A stretch of DNA of 12,059 nucleotides from Alphaproteobacteria bacterium (GCA_013298245.1 JAAFHD010000070.1:1-12059), one strand, 5' to 3'; counted from the first letter of the stretch, positions 1 to 8,282 are shown. The notes: generated by a model not told the origin, from the sequence alone. Numbers and translations: made by a program.

Positions 1-2479
1 TTTCGCCGAGGCGTTCGCGCATCTTCGCCATGTCCTCGATGCGCGGCACGACGCAGAAAATCTGCCCGCCACGGAAGCGCTCCCGCTGCACCGCCTCGCG
101 CAGCACCACCGCATCCCACGCCATGATGAAGGTGCGCACCGCAAGCCGGTCCACCGGCGGTGTAGCAATCACCGACATCTCCCGCACGCCGGACAATGCC
201 AGTTGCAGCGTGCGCGGAATGGGTGTGGCGGTCAGCGTCAGCACATGCACATCCGCCTTCAACTGCTTCAGCTTTTCCTTGTGCGCGACGCCGAAATGCT
301 GCTCCTCATCCACCACCACCAGGCCAAGCTCGGCGAACTCGATCCCCTTCGACAGCAGCGCATGCGTACCGACCACGATGTTGATCGTGCCGTCGCGCAG
401 GCCATCCCGCACAGCCGCCGCATCCTTCGCATTCACCATGCGCGAGAGCTGCGCCACCTTCACCGGCAACCCATCGAAGCGCGCGGAAAAGCTTCGGAAA
501 TGCTGGCGCGCCAGCAGTGTGGTCGGCACCACGACGGCCACCTGCGCACCACCCATCGCTGCGACGAAGGCAGCGCGCAGCGCAACCTCGGTCTTGCCGA
601 AACCGACATCGCCGCAGATCAGCCGATCCATCGGGCGGCCGGACGCGAAGTCTTCCAGCACATCCGAAATCGCGCGCAACTGATCCTCGGTTTCGACGAA
701 GGGGAAGCGCGCGCAGAATTCGTCCCAGGCACCCTCAGGCGGCGCAAACGCATCGGCACTGCGCGTGCGCCGCTCGGCCGCCACGCGGATCAACTGCGCG
801 GCCATATCCGCCACCCGCTGCTTGGCGCGCGCCTTGCGCGACTGCCAGGACGCACCGCCCAGCTTGTCCAGCGAAACGCCCGCGGTCTCGCTGCCAAATC
901 GGCTCAGCACCTCGATATTCTCGACCGGCACGAACAACTTGTCGCCACCGTCATAAACCAGCTTCAAGCAATCATGCGGCGCCCCCGCGGCGGCAATCGT
1001 CTCCAGCCCCTCATACCGACCGATGCCGTGTTCCTGATGCACCAGCAGGTCACCCAACTCGATGCCCGTCGCCTCCGCGATGAATTGCGACGCCGCGCGC
1101 CGCCGCCGCGCCGGCCGCGCGATGCGCTCGCCCAGCAGATCCTGCTCGGCGCAAACCGCCAGGTCATCGGTGACAAAGCCGCGCTCCAACCCCAGCACGG
1201 CAACCGCGACAATCCGCGCATCGAGCTTCTGCGCCGCATACCAATCCGGCGCGATCTCGGAGGTGATGCGGTTCTCCGTCAGCATATGCCGCAGCCGCTC
1301 CGCCGACCCACGCGACCAGGCCGCGAGAATGTTGCGCCGCCCGCGCGACAGCATCGTCTCCGCATGCGCGGCATAGGCCAGCATCACATTCTCGCCGGCC
1401 TGGCGAATCTCGGTGAACAGCCGGCCGGGCCGGCCATTCGTGTCCGCGCCGGCGGCACCTTCAGGCCGCCCAAAAGGTGTGAATTGCGACACGGTCGCGC
1501 CACCCAGCATCACATCCCAACCCACACGATCCAGATACAACCGCGCCGGCGGAATGGGCCGATACGGCACCTCGCCCTCATGGATGCGCGCGGGCACCCG
1601 CCGCGCCTCATAATGGTCCGCGACCATCTCCAGCCGCGCCGTCAGCGCCGCCTCCACCTCATGGTCCAGGCTGATCGTCGCATCCGCGCCCAGATGCTCC
1701 ACCAACGTCACCATGCCGTCGTGGAACAGCCCCGCGAAATGCTCCATGCCCGGATGCCGCCGCCCGGCGCTGATCGAGACATAAAGCGGGTCTTCCGTCG
1801 CCGCCGCGCCGAACAATTCCACATAGCCCTGTCGGAACCGCGCGATCGACGCGGCATCCAGAAACACCTCGCCCACCGGGCGCAGCACCAGGTCGCGCGC
1901 GGCCTCGCCGCTGCGCTGCGTGGTGGGGTCGAAGCGGCGCAGGCTTTCGATTTCATCGCCGAAAAAATCCAACCGCAGCGGTTCGGATTCGCCCGCAGGA
2001 AACAGGTCCAGGATGCCGCCGCGCACCGCGTATTCACCGTGTTCCATCACGGTGCCGCTGCGCGAATAGCCATTGCCCTCCAGAAAGGCGATGACCTGTT
2101 CGGTGCCGATGCGCGCGCCCTTACGCAAGGCCAGCGCGGTGCCGGCGAAGACCGCGGACGGCGGCGTCTTCTGCACCAACGCATTGACCGTGGTCAAAAG
2201 AATGCGCGGGCGCGTCGGCGCTTCTGTCAGGCGCGCCAGCGTGGCCACGCGCTCCGCCACCAATTCGGCATTCGGCGACACGCGGTCATAGGGCAGGCAA
2301 TCCCAGGCGGGAAAGCGCAGCACCTCCGCCTCCGGCATGAAGAAGGCCAGCGCATCGGCCAACCGCGCCATGCGCGAATCATCGCGCGCGACATGCAGCA
2401 TGGGCGCTGCCGTCTCCACGCGCCGCGCGCGCAGCAGCAGCGCATCCTGCCCCTCCATCGCGCCATAGATGGTGATCAC
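1..2479 (-). CDS. mfd: Transcription-repair coupling factor Mfd, partial (C-terminus beyond window start)
   Basis: Mfd is a cytoplasmic SF2 DNA translocase that removes RNA polymerase stalled at lesions and recruits UvrA for transcription-coupled repair. The window holds an uninterrupted 826 codons. The family is usually about 1150 residues, so roughly 300 C-terminal residues (rest of the second RecA-like lobe and the TRCF C-terminal domain) are missing. Visible in order: a UvrB-like N-terminal module with the WDCLPYDRVSP and VMEHGEYAVRGGILDLFP motifs; a CarD-like RNA polymerase interaction domain around residues 475-540 (LLVHQEHGIGRYEGL); Walker A GDVGFGKT at about 623-630; the DEEQ box at 724-727; and TATPIPRTL soon after. 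The chosen start is GTG at 2479, which overlaps the sdhE stop as GTGA, and the protein then opens MITIYGAMEGQDALLL. An ATG seven codons later is an alternative start. Family assignment is certain; the exact start is probable. Confidence 0.97.
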   Translation of the reverse strand, partial: MITIYGAMEGQDALLLRARRVETAAPMLHVARDDSRMARLADALAFFMPEAEVLRFPAWDCLPYDRVSPNAELVAERVATLARLTEAPTRPRILLTTVNALVQKTPPSAVFAGTALALRKGARIGTEQVIAFLEGNGYSRSGTVMEHGEYAVRGGILDLFPAGESEPLRLDFFGDEIESLRRFDPTTQRSGEAARDLVLRPVGEVFLDAASIARFRQGYVELFGAAATEDPLYVSISAGRRHPGMEHFAGLFHDGMVTLVEHLGADATISLDHEVEAALTARLEMVADHYEARRVPARIHEGEVPYRPIPPARLYLDRVGWDVMLGGATVSQFTPFGRPEGAAGADTNGRPGRLFTEIRQAGENVMLAYAAHAETMLSRGRRNILAAWSRGSAERLRHMLTENRITSEIAPDWYAAQKLDARIVAVAVLGLERGFVTDDLAVCAEQDLLGERIARPARRRRAASQFIAEATGIELGDLLVHQEHGIGRYEGLETIAAAGAPHDCLKLVYDGGDKLFVPVENIEVLSRFGSETAGVSLDKLGGASWQSRKARAKQRVADMAAQLIRVAAERRTRSADAFAPPEGAWDEFCARFPFVETEDQLRAISDVLEDFASGRPMDRLICGDVGFGKTEVALRAAFVAAMGGAQVAVVVPTTLLARQHFRSFSARFDGLPVKVAQLSRMVNAKDAAAVRDGLRDGTINIVVGTHALLSKGIEFAELGLVVVDEEQHFGVAHKEKLKQLKADVHVLTLTATPIPRTLQLALSGVREMSVIATPPVDRLAVRTFIMAWDAVVLREAVQRERFRGGQIFCVVPRIEDMAKMRERLGE

Positions 2480-2739
2480 GCGCTGTACTCGCGCAACATG
2501 CGCGACAGGATGGGCGTCGCATGGCTTGGCGGCACCGGGCGGCGGCCCATCAGCCAGTCGGTCAAATCCACGTCCTGGTATTCCAGCACCGCTTCCAGTT
2601 CGTCCAACTCAGCATCGGTGAATTCACGGATGTGGCGCGTCACGAATCCGCCCACCATCAGGTCGGCCTCCTTGGTGCCACGGTGATGCGCGCGGAACAG
2701 CAGACGGCGTCGGCGGGGGGAGAGTTCGGAATCAGTCAT
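2476..2739 (-). CDS. sdhE: SdhE, FAD assembly factor for succinate dehydrogenase (Sdh5/YgfY family)
   Basis: This small cytoplasmic protein of 87 residues promotes covalent attachment of FAD to SdhA, and so maturation of succinate dehydrogenase in the TCA cycle and respiratory chain. The length fits the family (about 85-95). The hallmark RGxxE motif is present as RGTKE at residues 20-24, followed by ADLMVGGF. The later part (LDELEAVLEYQDVDLTDWLMG) matches the family's second half. The same frame is open upstream to 3042, but that stretch lies antisense to recG and has no family similarity, so ATG 2739 is the real start. No clear Shine-Dalgarno sequence precedes it. Its stop TGA shares bases with the GTG start of mfd, so the two genes are translationally coupled. 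The sdhE-mfd pairing is common in alphaproteobacteria. Confidence 0.94.
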   Translation of the reverse strand: MTDSELSPRRRRLLFRAHHRGTKEADLMVGGFVTRHIREFTDAELDELEAVLEYQDVDLTDWLMGRRPVPPSHATPILSRMLREYSA

Positions 2740-2748
2740 CAGGCTGGC

Positions 2749-2778
2749 ATATAGGGCGGTGTGGATCAGCCTGTCAGC
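2749..2778 (-). promoter_or_regulatory. Candidate housekeeping promoter for sdhE-mfd inside the recG 5' end
   Basis: Read on the minus strand, GCTGAC (2778-2773) is followed after 18 bases by CTATAT (2754-2749). Alphaproteobacterial housekeeping promoters are commonly described as CTTGAC-N17-CTATAT; the -10 matches exactly and the -35 matches four of six bases. Transcription would begin around 2741-2743, only a few bases before the sdhE ATG at 2739. That agrees with the lack of a Shine-Dalgarno sequence there. This is pattern recognition only; no start site is known. Confidence 0.42.
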
Positions 2779-4836
2779 ACCATCCGCGATGCGTTGCACG
2801 CGTCGCTGGAGAGCATTCCCGGCATCGGGCCAAAAACCGCGGCGCTGCTGGCGCAGGCGGGCGCTGGCCCGCGCCTGTGGGATTTGCTGCTGCATCTGCC
2901 CGAACGCTTCGCGGCAAGGGTGCGCGTGGAACACCCGCGCGACGCGCCACTGGACCGCGACGCAATCCTGGAAATCCAGGCGGATGCGCACCGCGCCGCG
3001 CGCTCCGCCAAGGGCGCGCGATATGTGGAGGTGCGCGCGCATGCCTCCGATGCGCGGCTGATGCTGCGTTTCATGAACGCCAACTTGCCCTGGATCGAAC
3101 AGCGACTGCCGAAGGGCGAAACGCGGTTCATCTCCGGCCGCCTGCGCCCCGAGGGCAATGCGTGGTCCTGCCTAAGCCCGGATGTCTCGACGCGCGCGGA
3201 GGGTTTGCCCGAACGCGAACCGGTCTGGCCGCTGACCGCGGGCCTGCAACGCGCACAGATGGGACGCGCGATCGACGCCGCGCTGCGCCTGCTGCCCGCA
3301 CTGCCCGAATGGCACGACCCGCCGCTGCTGAAGCGCGAGGAATGGCCGCCCTTCGACGATGCACTGCGCGCCGCGCATGCGGACACCGCGCCCACGGCGC
3401 GCGCGCGCCTGGCCTATGACGAATTGCTGGCCGACCAACTGGCCGTGGCGCTGGTACGCCGCCGCAACCGCGCGCAACCAGGCCGCGCGCTGCTCGGCGA
3501 TGGCGCACTGCGCGCCGCCGCCTTGCGCGCCTTCGGCCATGCTTTGACACCCCAACAGACGGAGGCGTTGCACGAGATCGACGCCGACCTCTCCGCCCCC
3601 ATCCGCATGCGCCGGCTGCTGCAAGGCGATGTTGGCAGCGGCAAGACGTTGGTCGCGCTGATGGCCATGCTGCGCGCGGTGGAATCCGGCGCGCAGGCGG
3701 CGCTGATGGCGCCCACGGAATTGCTGGCGCGGCAGCATGCGCGCGTGATCGGACGGCTGTGTGCGGCCGCCGGCGTGCGACTGGAATTGCTGGCCGGCAG
3801 CGTGACCGGCGCGGATCGCCGGCGCGTGCTGGGCGGGCTGGCCTCGGGGGCGGTGCAGATCGTGGTCGGCACCCATGCGCTGTTCCAGGAAGGTGTCGTG
3901 TTCCGCGATCTGGCTCTGGCGGTCGTTGACGAACAGCACCGCTTCGGCGTCGAACAGCGCCTGATGCTGGCGGAAAAAGGCGACGCCGCCGACCTGCTGG
4001 TAATGACCGCAACCCCCATCCCGCGCACGCTGCTGCTGACGCATTGGGGCGAGATGGCGGTCAGCCGAATCACCGGCAAACCCGCAGGCCGCCAGCCCAT
4101 TCTGACCACCCTGCATTCCACAGCGCAAACCGAAGAAGTGCTGGCCGCCTGCGGCCGCGCCATGGCCAAGGGTGCCCGCATCTACTGGGTCTGCCCGCAT
4201 GTCGCGGAGAGCGAGATGCTGGATGTTGCGGCAGCCGAAACACGCTTCGCCGAACTGCGCGAACGCTTCGGCGATGTGGTGGCACTCGCGCATGGCCGCT
4301 TGGATGTGTCGGTACGCGAAGCAGCACTGGCCCGCTTCGCGCGCGGCGATGCGCAGCTTTTGGTGGCGACCACCGTGATCGAAGTGGGCGTCGATGTGCC
4401 GGAAGCGACCATCATGGTGGTGGAACATGCCGAACGCTTCGGGCTCGCACAGCTGCACCAGTTGCGTGGGCGCGTGGGCCGCGGCACGGCGCGCAGTTTC
4501 TGTATGCTGGTCTATGACGAAAGCACCGGCCGCACCGCGCGCGACCGGCTGACAATCCTGCGCGAAACGCAGGACGGCTTCATCATTGCCGATGAAGATT
4601 TCCGTCTACGCGGCGCTGGCGAAGCACTCGGCACGCGCCAATCCGGCCACGCCATGCAGCGCCTGGCGCTGGAAGACTCGCGCGCGCAGGAACGCCTGCT
4701 GGCCATGGCGCACCAAGACGCCGCCCTGCTGCTGGAACGCGACGCCGCGCTGGCCGGCCCACGTGGCCTGGCCGCGCGCCTGCTGCTGGGCCTGTTCGGC
4801 AAGGATGCGGCAATGGCGACGCTGGGCGCAGGGTAA
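2761..4836 (+). CDS. recG: ATP-dependent DNA helicase RecG
   Basis: RecG is a double-stranded DNA translocase that regresses stalled replication forks, branch-migrates Holliday junctions and removes R-loops. At 691 residues it is full length (E. coli RecG is 693). The N-terminal wedge region opens with the helix-hairpin-helix-like SIPGIGPKTAALL, and an OB-fold/wedge follows to about residue 150. Helicase motifs are intact: Walker A GDVGSGKT at 289-296, PTELLARQH shortly after, DEQH at 390-393, TATPIPRTL from 416, and GRVGRG at 570-575. DEQH and the wedge separate it from Mfd, which uses DEEQ. The start is GTG 2761; an in-frame TAG at 2752-2754 rules out anything upstream. A weak AGGG at 2753-2756 is the only nearby ribosome-binding candidate. 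It is divergent from sdhE-mfd with 21 bases between start codons. Confidence 0.97.
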   Translation: MDQPVSTIRDALHASLESIPGIGPKTAALLAQAGAGPRLWDLLLHLPERFAARVRVEHPRDAPLDRDAILEIQADAHRAARSAKGARYVEVRAHASDARLMLRFMNANLPWIEQRLPKGETRFISGRLRPEGNAWSCLSPDVSTRAEGLPEREPVWPLTAGLQRAQMGRAIDAALRLLPALPEWHDPPLLKREEWPPFDDALRAAHADTAPTARARLAYDELLADQLAVALVRRRNRAQPGRALLGDGALRAAALRAFGHALTPQQTEALHEIDADLSAPIRMRRLLQGDVGSGKTLVALMAMLRAVESGAQAALMAPTELLARQHARVIGRLCAAAGVRLELLAGSVTGADRRRVLGGLASGAVQIVVGTHALFQEGVVFRDLALAVVDEQHRFGVEQRLMLAEKGDAADLLVMTATPIPRTLLLTHWGEMAVSRITGKPAGRQPILTTLHSTAQTEEVLAACGRAMAKGARIYWVCPHVAESEMLDVAAAETRFAELRERFGDVVALAHGRLDVSVREAALARFARGDAQLLVATTVIEVGVDVPEATIMVVEHAERFGLAQLHQLRGRVGRGTARSFCMLVYDESTGRTARDRLTILRETQDGFIIADEDFRLRGAGEALGTRQSGHAMQRLALEDSRAQERLLAMAHQDAALLLERDAALAGPRGLAARLLLGLFGKDAAMATLGAG

Positions 4837-4841
4837 CCCCT

Positions 4842-4865
4842 TGCCAAGCGGTGGCCCGCTTGGCA
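4842..4865 (+). terminator. Perfect 10-bp hairpin after recG, without a T-run
   Basis: TGCCAAGCGG (4842-4851) and CCGCTTGGCA (4856-4865) form a perfect 10-base-pair stem with the four-base loop TGGC. It starts 5 bases after the recG stop and ends 31 bases before the ABC ATPase start. It is followed by TCCAAAACC rather than a T tract, so it is not a classical intrinsic terminator. It may stabilise the recG 3' end or attenuate read-through into the ABC operon. The structure is seen directly; the function is inferred. Confidence 0.5.
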
Positions 4866-4885
4866 TCCAAAACCTTCCGGGAATC

Positions 4886-4890
4886 AGAGG
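4886..4890 (+). promoter_or_regulatory. Shine-Dalgarno for the ABC ATPase GTG start
   Basis: AGAGG lies six bases before GTG 4897. Together with the conserved opening LIEIERLTKRFG just after the start, this supports the GTG rather than a later start. Confidence 0.6.
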
Positions 4891-4896
4891 CGTAAC

Positions 4897-5622
4897 GTGA
4901 CCGCATTGATCGAGATCGAACGTCTGACGAAACGCTTCGGCGCCTTCACCGCCGTGGACGACGTGTCCTTCGCGGTGGAGCGCGGCGAAGTGGTGGGTTT
5001 CCTCGGCCCCAATGGCGCCGGCAAATCCACCACCATGCGCATGCTGGCAGGCTTCATGGCGCCCACCTCCGGCACAGCGCGCATCTGTGGCGCGGATGTC
5101 GTGGATGCGCCCGTAAAAGCCAAGCGCGCGCTGGGTTTTCTGCCCGAAGGCGCGCCCACCTACCCCGAAATGACAGTCAGCGCTTTCCTTGCTTTCTGCG
5201 GCCGCGTGCGCGGCTATGGCGGCAAGGAACTCGCAGCCCGCGTGGCCGACGCCATGGCCCGTACCCGCGTCGAAGGCGTGCGCCTGCAACCCATCGAGAC
5301 ACTCTCCAAAGGCTTCAAGCGCCGTGTCGGCCTGGCACAGGCGCTGCTGCATGACCCGCCCGTGCTGGTGCTGGACGAACCGACCGACGGCCTCGACCCC
5401 AACCAGAAACACGAGGTCCGCCAACTGATCCAGGACATGGCGCCGGACAAGGCCATCGTGATCTCAACGCACATCCTCGAAGAAGTCGAAGCCGTCTGCA
5501 CCCGCGCCATCATCATCGCGCATGGCCGCATCATCGTGGACGCAACACCACGCGCATTGCTCGAAACCGGCCACACGTTGGACATCGTCTTCCGCAAACT
5601 CACCACGGGAGAAGCGGCATGA
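4897..5622 (+). CDS. ABC transporter ATP-binding protein, GldA/CcmA-like
   Basis: This is the cytoplasmic ATPase subunit, predicted to drive the permease encoded next. It has 241 residues, the normal size for a single-domain ATPase. Walker A is GPNGAGKST at 37-45. The signature is LSKGFKRRVGLAQAL from about 136, Walker B is VLVLDEPTDGLDP from 156 (catalytic E161), and the switch histidine is H192 in STHILEEVE. The Q-loop position carries glutamate (FLPEGAPTYPEMTV, E84) and the signature is LSKGF instead of LSGGQ. Both features recur in the GldA/NatA-like branch that pairs with ABC-2 permeases, so they are not a sign of decay. Its stop overlaps the permease start (ATGA), so the two are translationally coupled. 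The substrate cannot be read from this sequence. Confidence 0.95.
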   Translation: MTALIEIERLTKRFGAFTAVDDVSFAVERGEVVGFLGPNGAGKSTTMRMLAGFMAPTSGTARICGADVVDAPVKAKRALGFLPEGAPTYPEMTVSAFLAFCGRVRGYGGKELAARVADAMARTRVEGVRLQPIETLSKGFKRRVGLAQALLHDPPVLVLDEPTDGLDPNQKHEVRQLIQDMAPDKAIVISTHILEEVEAVCTRAIIIAHGRIIVDATPRALLETGHTLDIVFRKLTTGEAA

Positions 5623-6341
5623 TCGCCGTCCTCCGCCGCGAACTGGCCGCGTATTTCGCCACGCCCGTCGCCTATGTCTTCATCGTAATCTTCCTGGTCA
5701 TGTCGGGCGCGCTCACCTTCACGCTCGGCAATTTCTTCGCGCGCAACCAGTCGGATCTGATCCCATTTTTCTCCTTCATCCCCTGGCTGTTCCTGTTCCT
5801 GGTCCCGGCGCTGACCATGCGCCTGTGGGCGGAAGAACGCCGCCTCGGCACCATCGAATTGCTGCTGACCTTGCCCATCGCGCAATGGCGCGCGGTGGTC
5901 GGAAAATTCCTCGCCGCCTGGGCGTTCTGCGGCATCGCACTCGCGCTGACTTTCCCACTGTGGATCACCGTCACCTGGCTCGGCGACCCCGACCACGGCG
6001 TGATACTCGCTGGCTACCTCGGCTGCATGATGGTCGCCGGCGCCTATCTCGCACTCGGCGCCGCGGTCTCGGCCGCGACGAAAAACCAGGTGATCGCCTT
6101 CGTCATCGCCGTCGCCGCGTGCTTCGTCTTCAGCGCCGCAGGCTCCCCCGTCGTCACCGAATTCCTCTCCGCCAACATCCCCATGCTGGCCGATGTCGCG
6201 CGCGCGCTGTCCGTCTCCGACCGCGTCAACGGCTTCACCCGCGGCGTCATCAGCGCGCGCGACCTGGTGTTCTTCGCCAGCTTCATCGGCTTCTGGCTCT
6301 TCGTGAACACCGTCGTGCTCGACCTGCGGAAGGCGGACTGA
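5619..6341 (+). CDS. ABC-2 type permease, GldF/NosY-like
   Basis: This is an integral inner-membrane protein of 240 residues with about six predicted transmembrane helices, near 17-37, 50-68, 98-118, 128-151, 158-175 and 215-234. The cytoplasmic loop after helix 2 reads RLWAEERRLGTIELLLTLP, the typical coupling motif (EEr..GTiElLlt.P) of ABC-2 permeases in the GldF/NosY group. It begins with RRELAAYFATPVAYV, also characteristic of that group. ATG 5619 overlaps the ATPase stop by four bases, and the next gene starts three bases after its own stop. With the ATPase it should form the core of a transporter or of an ATP-driven membrane machine. The cargo is unknown. Confidence 0.93.
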   Translation: MIAVLRRELAAYFATPVAYVFIVIFLVMSGALTFTLGNFFARNQSDLIPFFSFIPWLFLFLVPALTMRLWAEERRLGTIELLLTLPIAQWRAVVGKFLAAWAFCGIALALTFPLWITVTWLGDPDHGVILAGYLGCMMVAGAYLALGAAVSAATKNQVIAFVIAVAACFVFSAAGSPVVTEFLSANIPMLADVARALSVSDRVNGFTRGVISARDLVFFASFIGFWLFVNTVVLDLRKAD

Positions 6342-6344
6342 ACC

Positions 6345-8282
6345 ATGGCCGAAGCCCGCACCGCACCGCGCCGTTCCTTGCTCTCCGCCGCCGCCATCGC
6401 GGTGGCACTTCTGCTCGTGCTCGGCATCAACATGCTGGCCGACCGCTTCCTGGCATCCACACGCATCGACCTCACGCAGGAACGCCTCTTCACCCTCTCC
6501 CCCGGCACACGCAGCGTGCTCTCAGGCCTGCAAGACCCCATCACGTTGCGCCTCTTCTACTCACGCCGCCTGGGCGCCGAGATCCCCTCCTTCGGTGCCT
6601 ATGCCGACCGCGTGCGCGAAATGCTGCGCGAATACGCCGCCGCTTCCGGCGGCAAGCTTCGCCTCGAAATCCGCGACCCCGAACCCTTCTCCGACACCGA
6701 GGACCGCGCCATCGCGCTCGGCCTGCAAGCCATCCCGCTCGACCAATCCGGCGAGCAGGTCTTCTTCGGCCTCGCCGCCAGCAACCAGGCCGATGACGAG
6801 CGCAACATCCCCTTCTTCCAGCCCGAGCGCGAGCGCTTCCTGGAGATGGATCTGACGCGCATCATCTACGAACTCTCCAACCCGCGCCGCCCCGTCCTCG
6901 GCGTCCTCTCTCCACTCCCGCTGAACGGCGACCCGCGCGCAATGCTGATGCGCCAACCACAACTCGCGCAGCCGCAGGTGGTGATGAACCAGCTGCGCCA
7001 GGTCTTCACCGTGCGCGACATCGCGATGGACGCACTCGTTATCGAACCCGATGTGCAGCTGCTGCTGGTCGCACACCCACAAGGCCTGTCCGACGCCACG
7101 CTCTACGCCATCGACCAGTTCGTGATGCGCGGCGGCCGCCTGATCGCCATGGTCGATCCGCACAGCGAAATGCAGGCCGCCCGCCCCGGCCCTGGCAACC
7201 GCCCGCCCGCCGACACCGCCTCCAACCTCGACCGCCTGCTGAACGCCTGGGGCATCGAAACCCCGCGCGAGCACATTGTCGCCGATCTCCGCGGCGCCTG
7301 GCGCGTGCGCGCCGGCCCCAATGACCGCGTGCAGGCCGTCGATTACGTCGCCTGGTTCGCGCTGCAAAACGACAGCCTGAACCGCAACGAGGTCACGGTC
7401 GCCGCCCTCGACCAGGTCAGCGTCGCATCGGCGGGCGAAATCCGCATGCGCCCCGGCACGCGGCTGGAATTCACGCCCTTCCTCACCTCCTCCGCGCAGT
7501 CGATGCTGCTCGAAGTCGCGCGCGTGCGCACCGACCCGCAACCCGCGCGAATCCTCGGCGATTTCCGCGCCGATGGGCAGCGCCGCGCCATCGCCGCACG
7601 CTTCCGCGGCGCGCTCTCCACCGCCTTTCCGGATGGCCCGCCCGCACCGCCCGAAGGCGCAGAACGCCCCGAAAACTTCCCCGCCCATCGCACCGCCACC
7701 GAAGCCCCCGCCAGCTTCGTCGTCATCGCCGACACCGACATGCTGGAAGACCGTTTCTGGGTCCGCGTGCAGGATTTCTTCGGCCAGCAGGTGGCGCAGC
7801 CCTTCGCCGGCAATGGCAGCCTGATCGTCAACATCGCCGACAACCTGGCCGGCTCCGACGCCATGATCAGCCTGCGTTCGCGCGGCGAATCGCAGCGCCC
7901 CTTCGAACGCGTGGATGCCATCCGCCGCACCGCCGATGCCCAGTACCGCCAGACCGAACGCGGCTTGCAGGAACGCCTGCAAGGCACCGAACGCCGCCTG
8001 CGCGAACTCCGCCAAGGCACGCCCGTGCAACCCGGCGAGCGCAACCAGAACCAGGTGATGATCACCCCCGAACAGCGCGCCGAAATCGACCGCGCACGCG
8101 AGGAAATCGCCGCCACGCGCCGGCAGCTGCGCGCCGTGCAACTGGAACTGCGCCGCGACATCGAAGCGTTGGAAACCACGCTGCGCATCCTGAATATCGT
8201 AATCGTGCCGCTGCTGGTCACGCTGCTGGCGATCGCGCTTGCCGTGCTGCGCGTGCGCCGCCGCCGGGCCGCACGCGCATGA
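6345..8282 (+). CDS. GldG-like ABC auxiliary protein (GIFT-related domain plus coiled coil)
   Basis: This 645-residue protein has a membrane anchor at each end: a helix at about 12-33 and another at 615-635 followed by an arginine-rich cytoplasmic tail. The bulk would therefore lie in the periplasm. After the first anchor comes RIDLTQERLFTLSPGTRSVL, the typical opening of the GldG N-terminal domain, then DPITLRLFYSRRL. The C-terminal ABC-transporter auxiliary region carries FVVIADTDMLEDRFW (about 458-472) and VNIADNLAGSDAMISLRSRG (about 495-514). A Pro-rich loop occupies 431-450. A charged coiled coil runs at roughly 521-557 and 574-613, broken by a Pro/Gln/Asn linker. GldG belongs to an auxiliary family needed with GldA and GldF in Bacteroidetes gliding; no gliding adhesin gene is visible here. 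It is co-translated with its neighbours (3-base gap before, ATGA overlap after). The family call is firm and the role is unknown. Confidence 0.9.
   Translation: MAEARTAPRRSLLSAAAIAVALLLVLGINMLADRFLASTRIDLTQERLFTLSPGTRSVLSGLQDPITLRLFYSRRLGAEIPSFGAYADRVREMLREYAAASGGKLRLEIRDPEPFSDTEDRAIALGLQAIPLDQSGEQVFFGLAASNQADDERNIPFFQPERERFLEMDLTRIIYELSNPRRPVLGVLSPLPLNGDPRAMLMRQPQLAQPQVVMNQLRQVFTVRDIAMDALVIEPDVQLLLVAHPQGLSDATLYAIDQFVMRGGRLIAMVDPHSEMQAARPGPGNRPPADTASNLDRLLNAWGIETPREHIVADLRGAWRVRAGPNDRVQAVDYVAWFALQNDSLNRNEVTVAALDQVSVASAGEIRMRPGTRLEFTPFLTSSAQSMLLEVARVRTDPQPARILGDFRADGQRRAIAARFRGALSTAFPDGPPAPPEGAERPENFPAHRTATEAPASFVVIADTDMLEDRFWVRVQDFFGQQVAQPFAGNGSLIVNIADNLAGSDAMISLRSRGESQRPFERVDAIRRTADAQYRQTERGLQERLQGTERRLRELRQGTPVQPGERNQNQVMITPEQRAEIDRAREEIAATRRQLRAVQLELRRDIEALETTLRILNIVIVPLLVTLLAIALAVLRVRRRRAARA

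Noticed and set aside
203..2686. 827-residue plus-strand open frame
   Set aside because: It lies antisense to mfd, is rich in Arg/His/Gln as expected for a shadow frame in GC-rich DNA, and has no recognisable domain. The mfd reading on the other strand explains the region fully.
2740..3042. N-terminal extension of SdhE to an upstream ATG at 3042
   Set aside because: The extra 101 residues lie antisense to recG and do not resemble SdhE. The 87-residue form from ATG 2739 matches the family length and carries RGxxE near its N-terminus.
3172..4458. 428-residue minus-strand open frame inside recG
   Set aside because: It is a shadow of recG with His/Gln/Ala-rich composition and no domain; recG motifs are intact on the plus strand.
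5129..5326. Non-canonical Q-loop (E84) and LSKGF signature in the ABC ATPase as evidence of inactivation
   Set aside because: Walker A, Walker B with its glutamate and the switch histidine are intact, and these variants are usual in GldA/NatA-like ATPases.
6561..8141. 526-residue minus-strand open frame inside the GldG-like gene
   Set aside because: It is antisense to a recognisable GldG-family protein, and its Gly/Ala/Val/His-rich composition is typical of a shadow frame.
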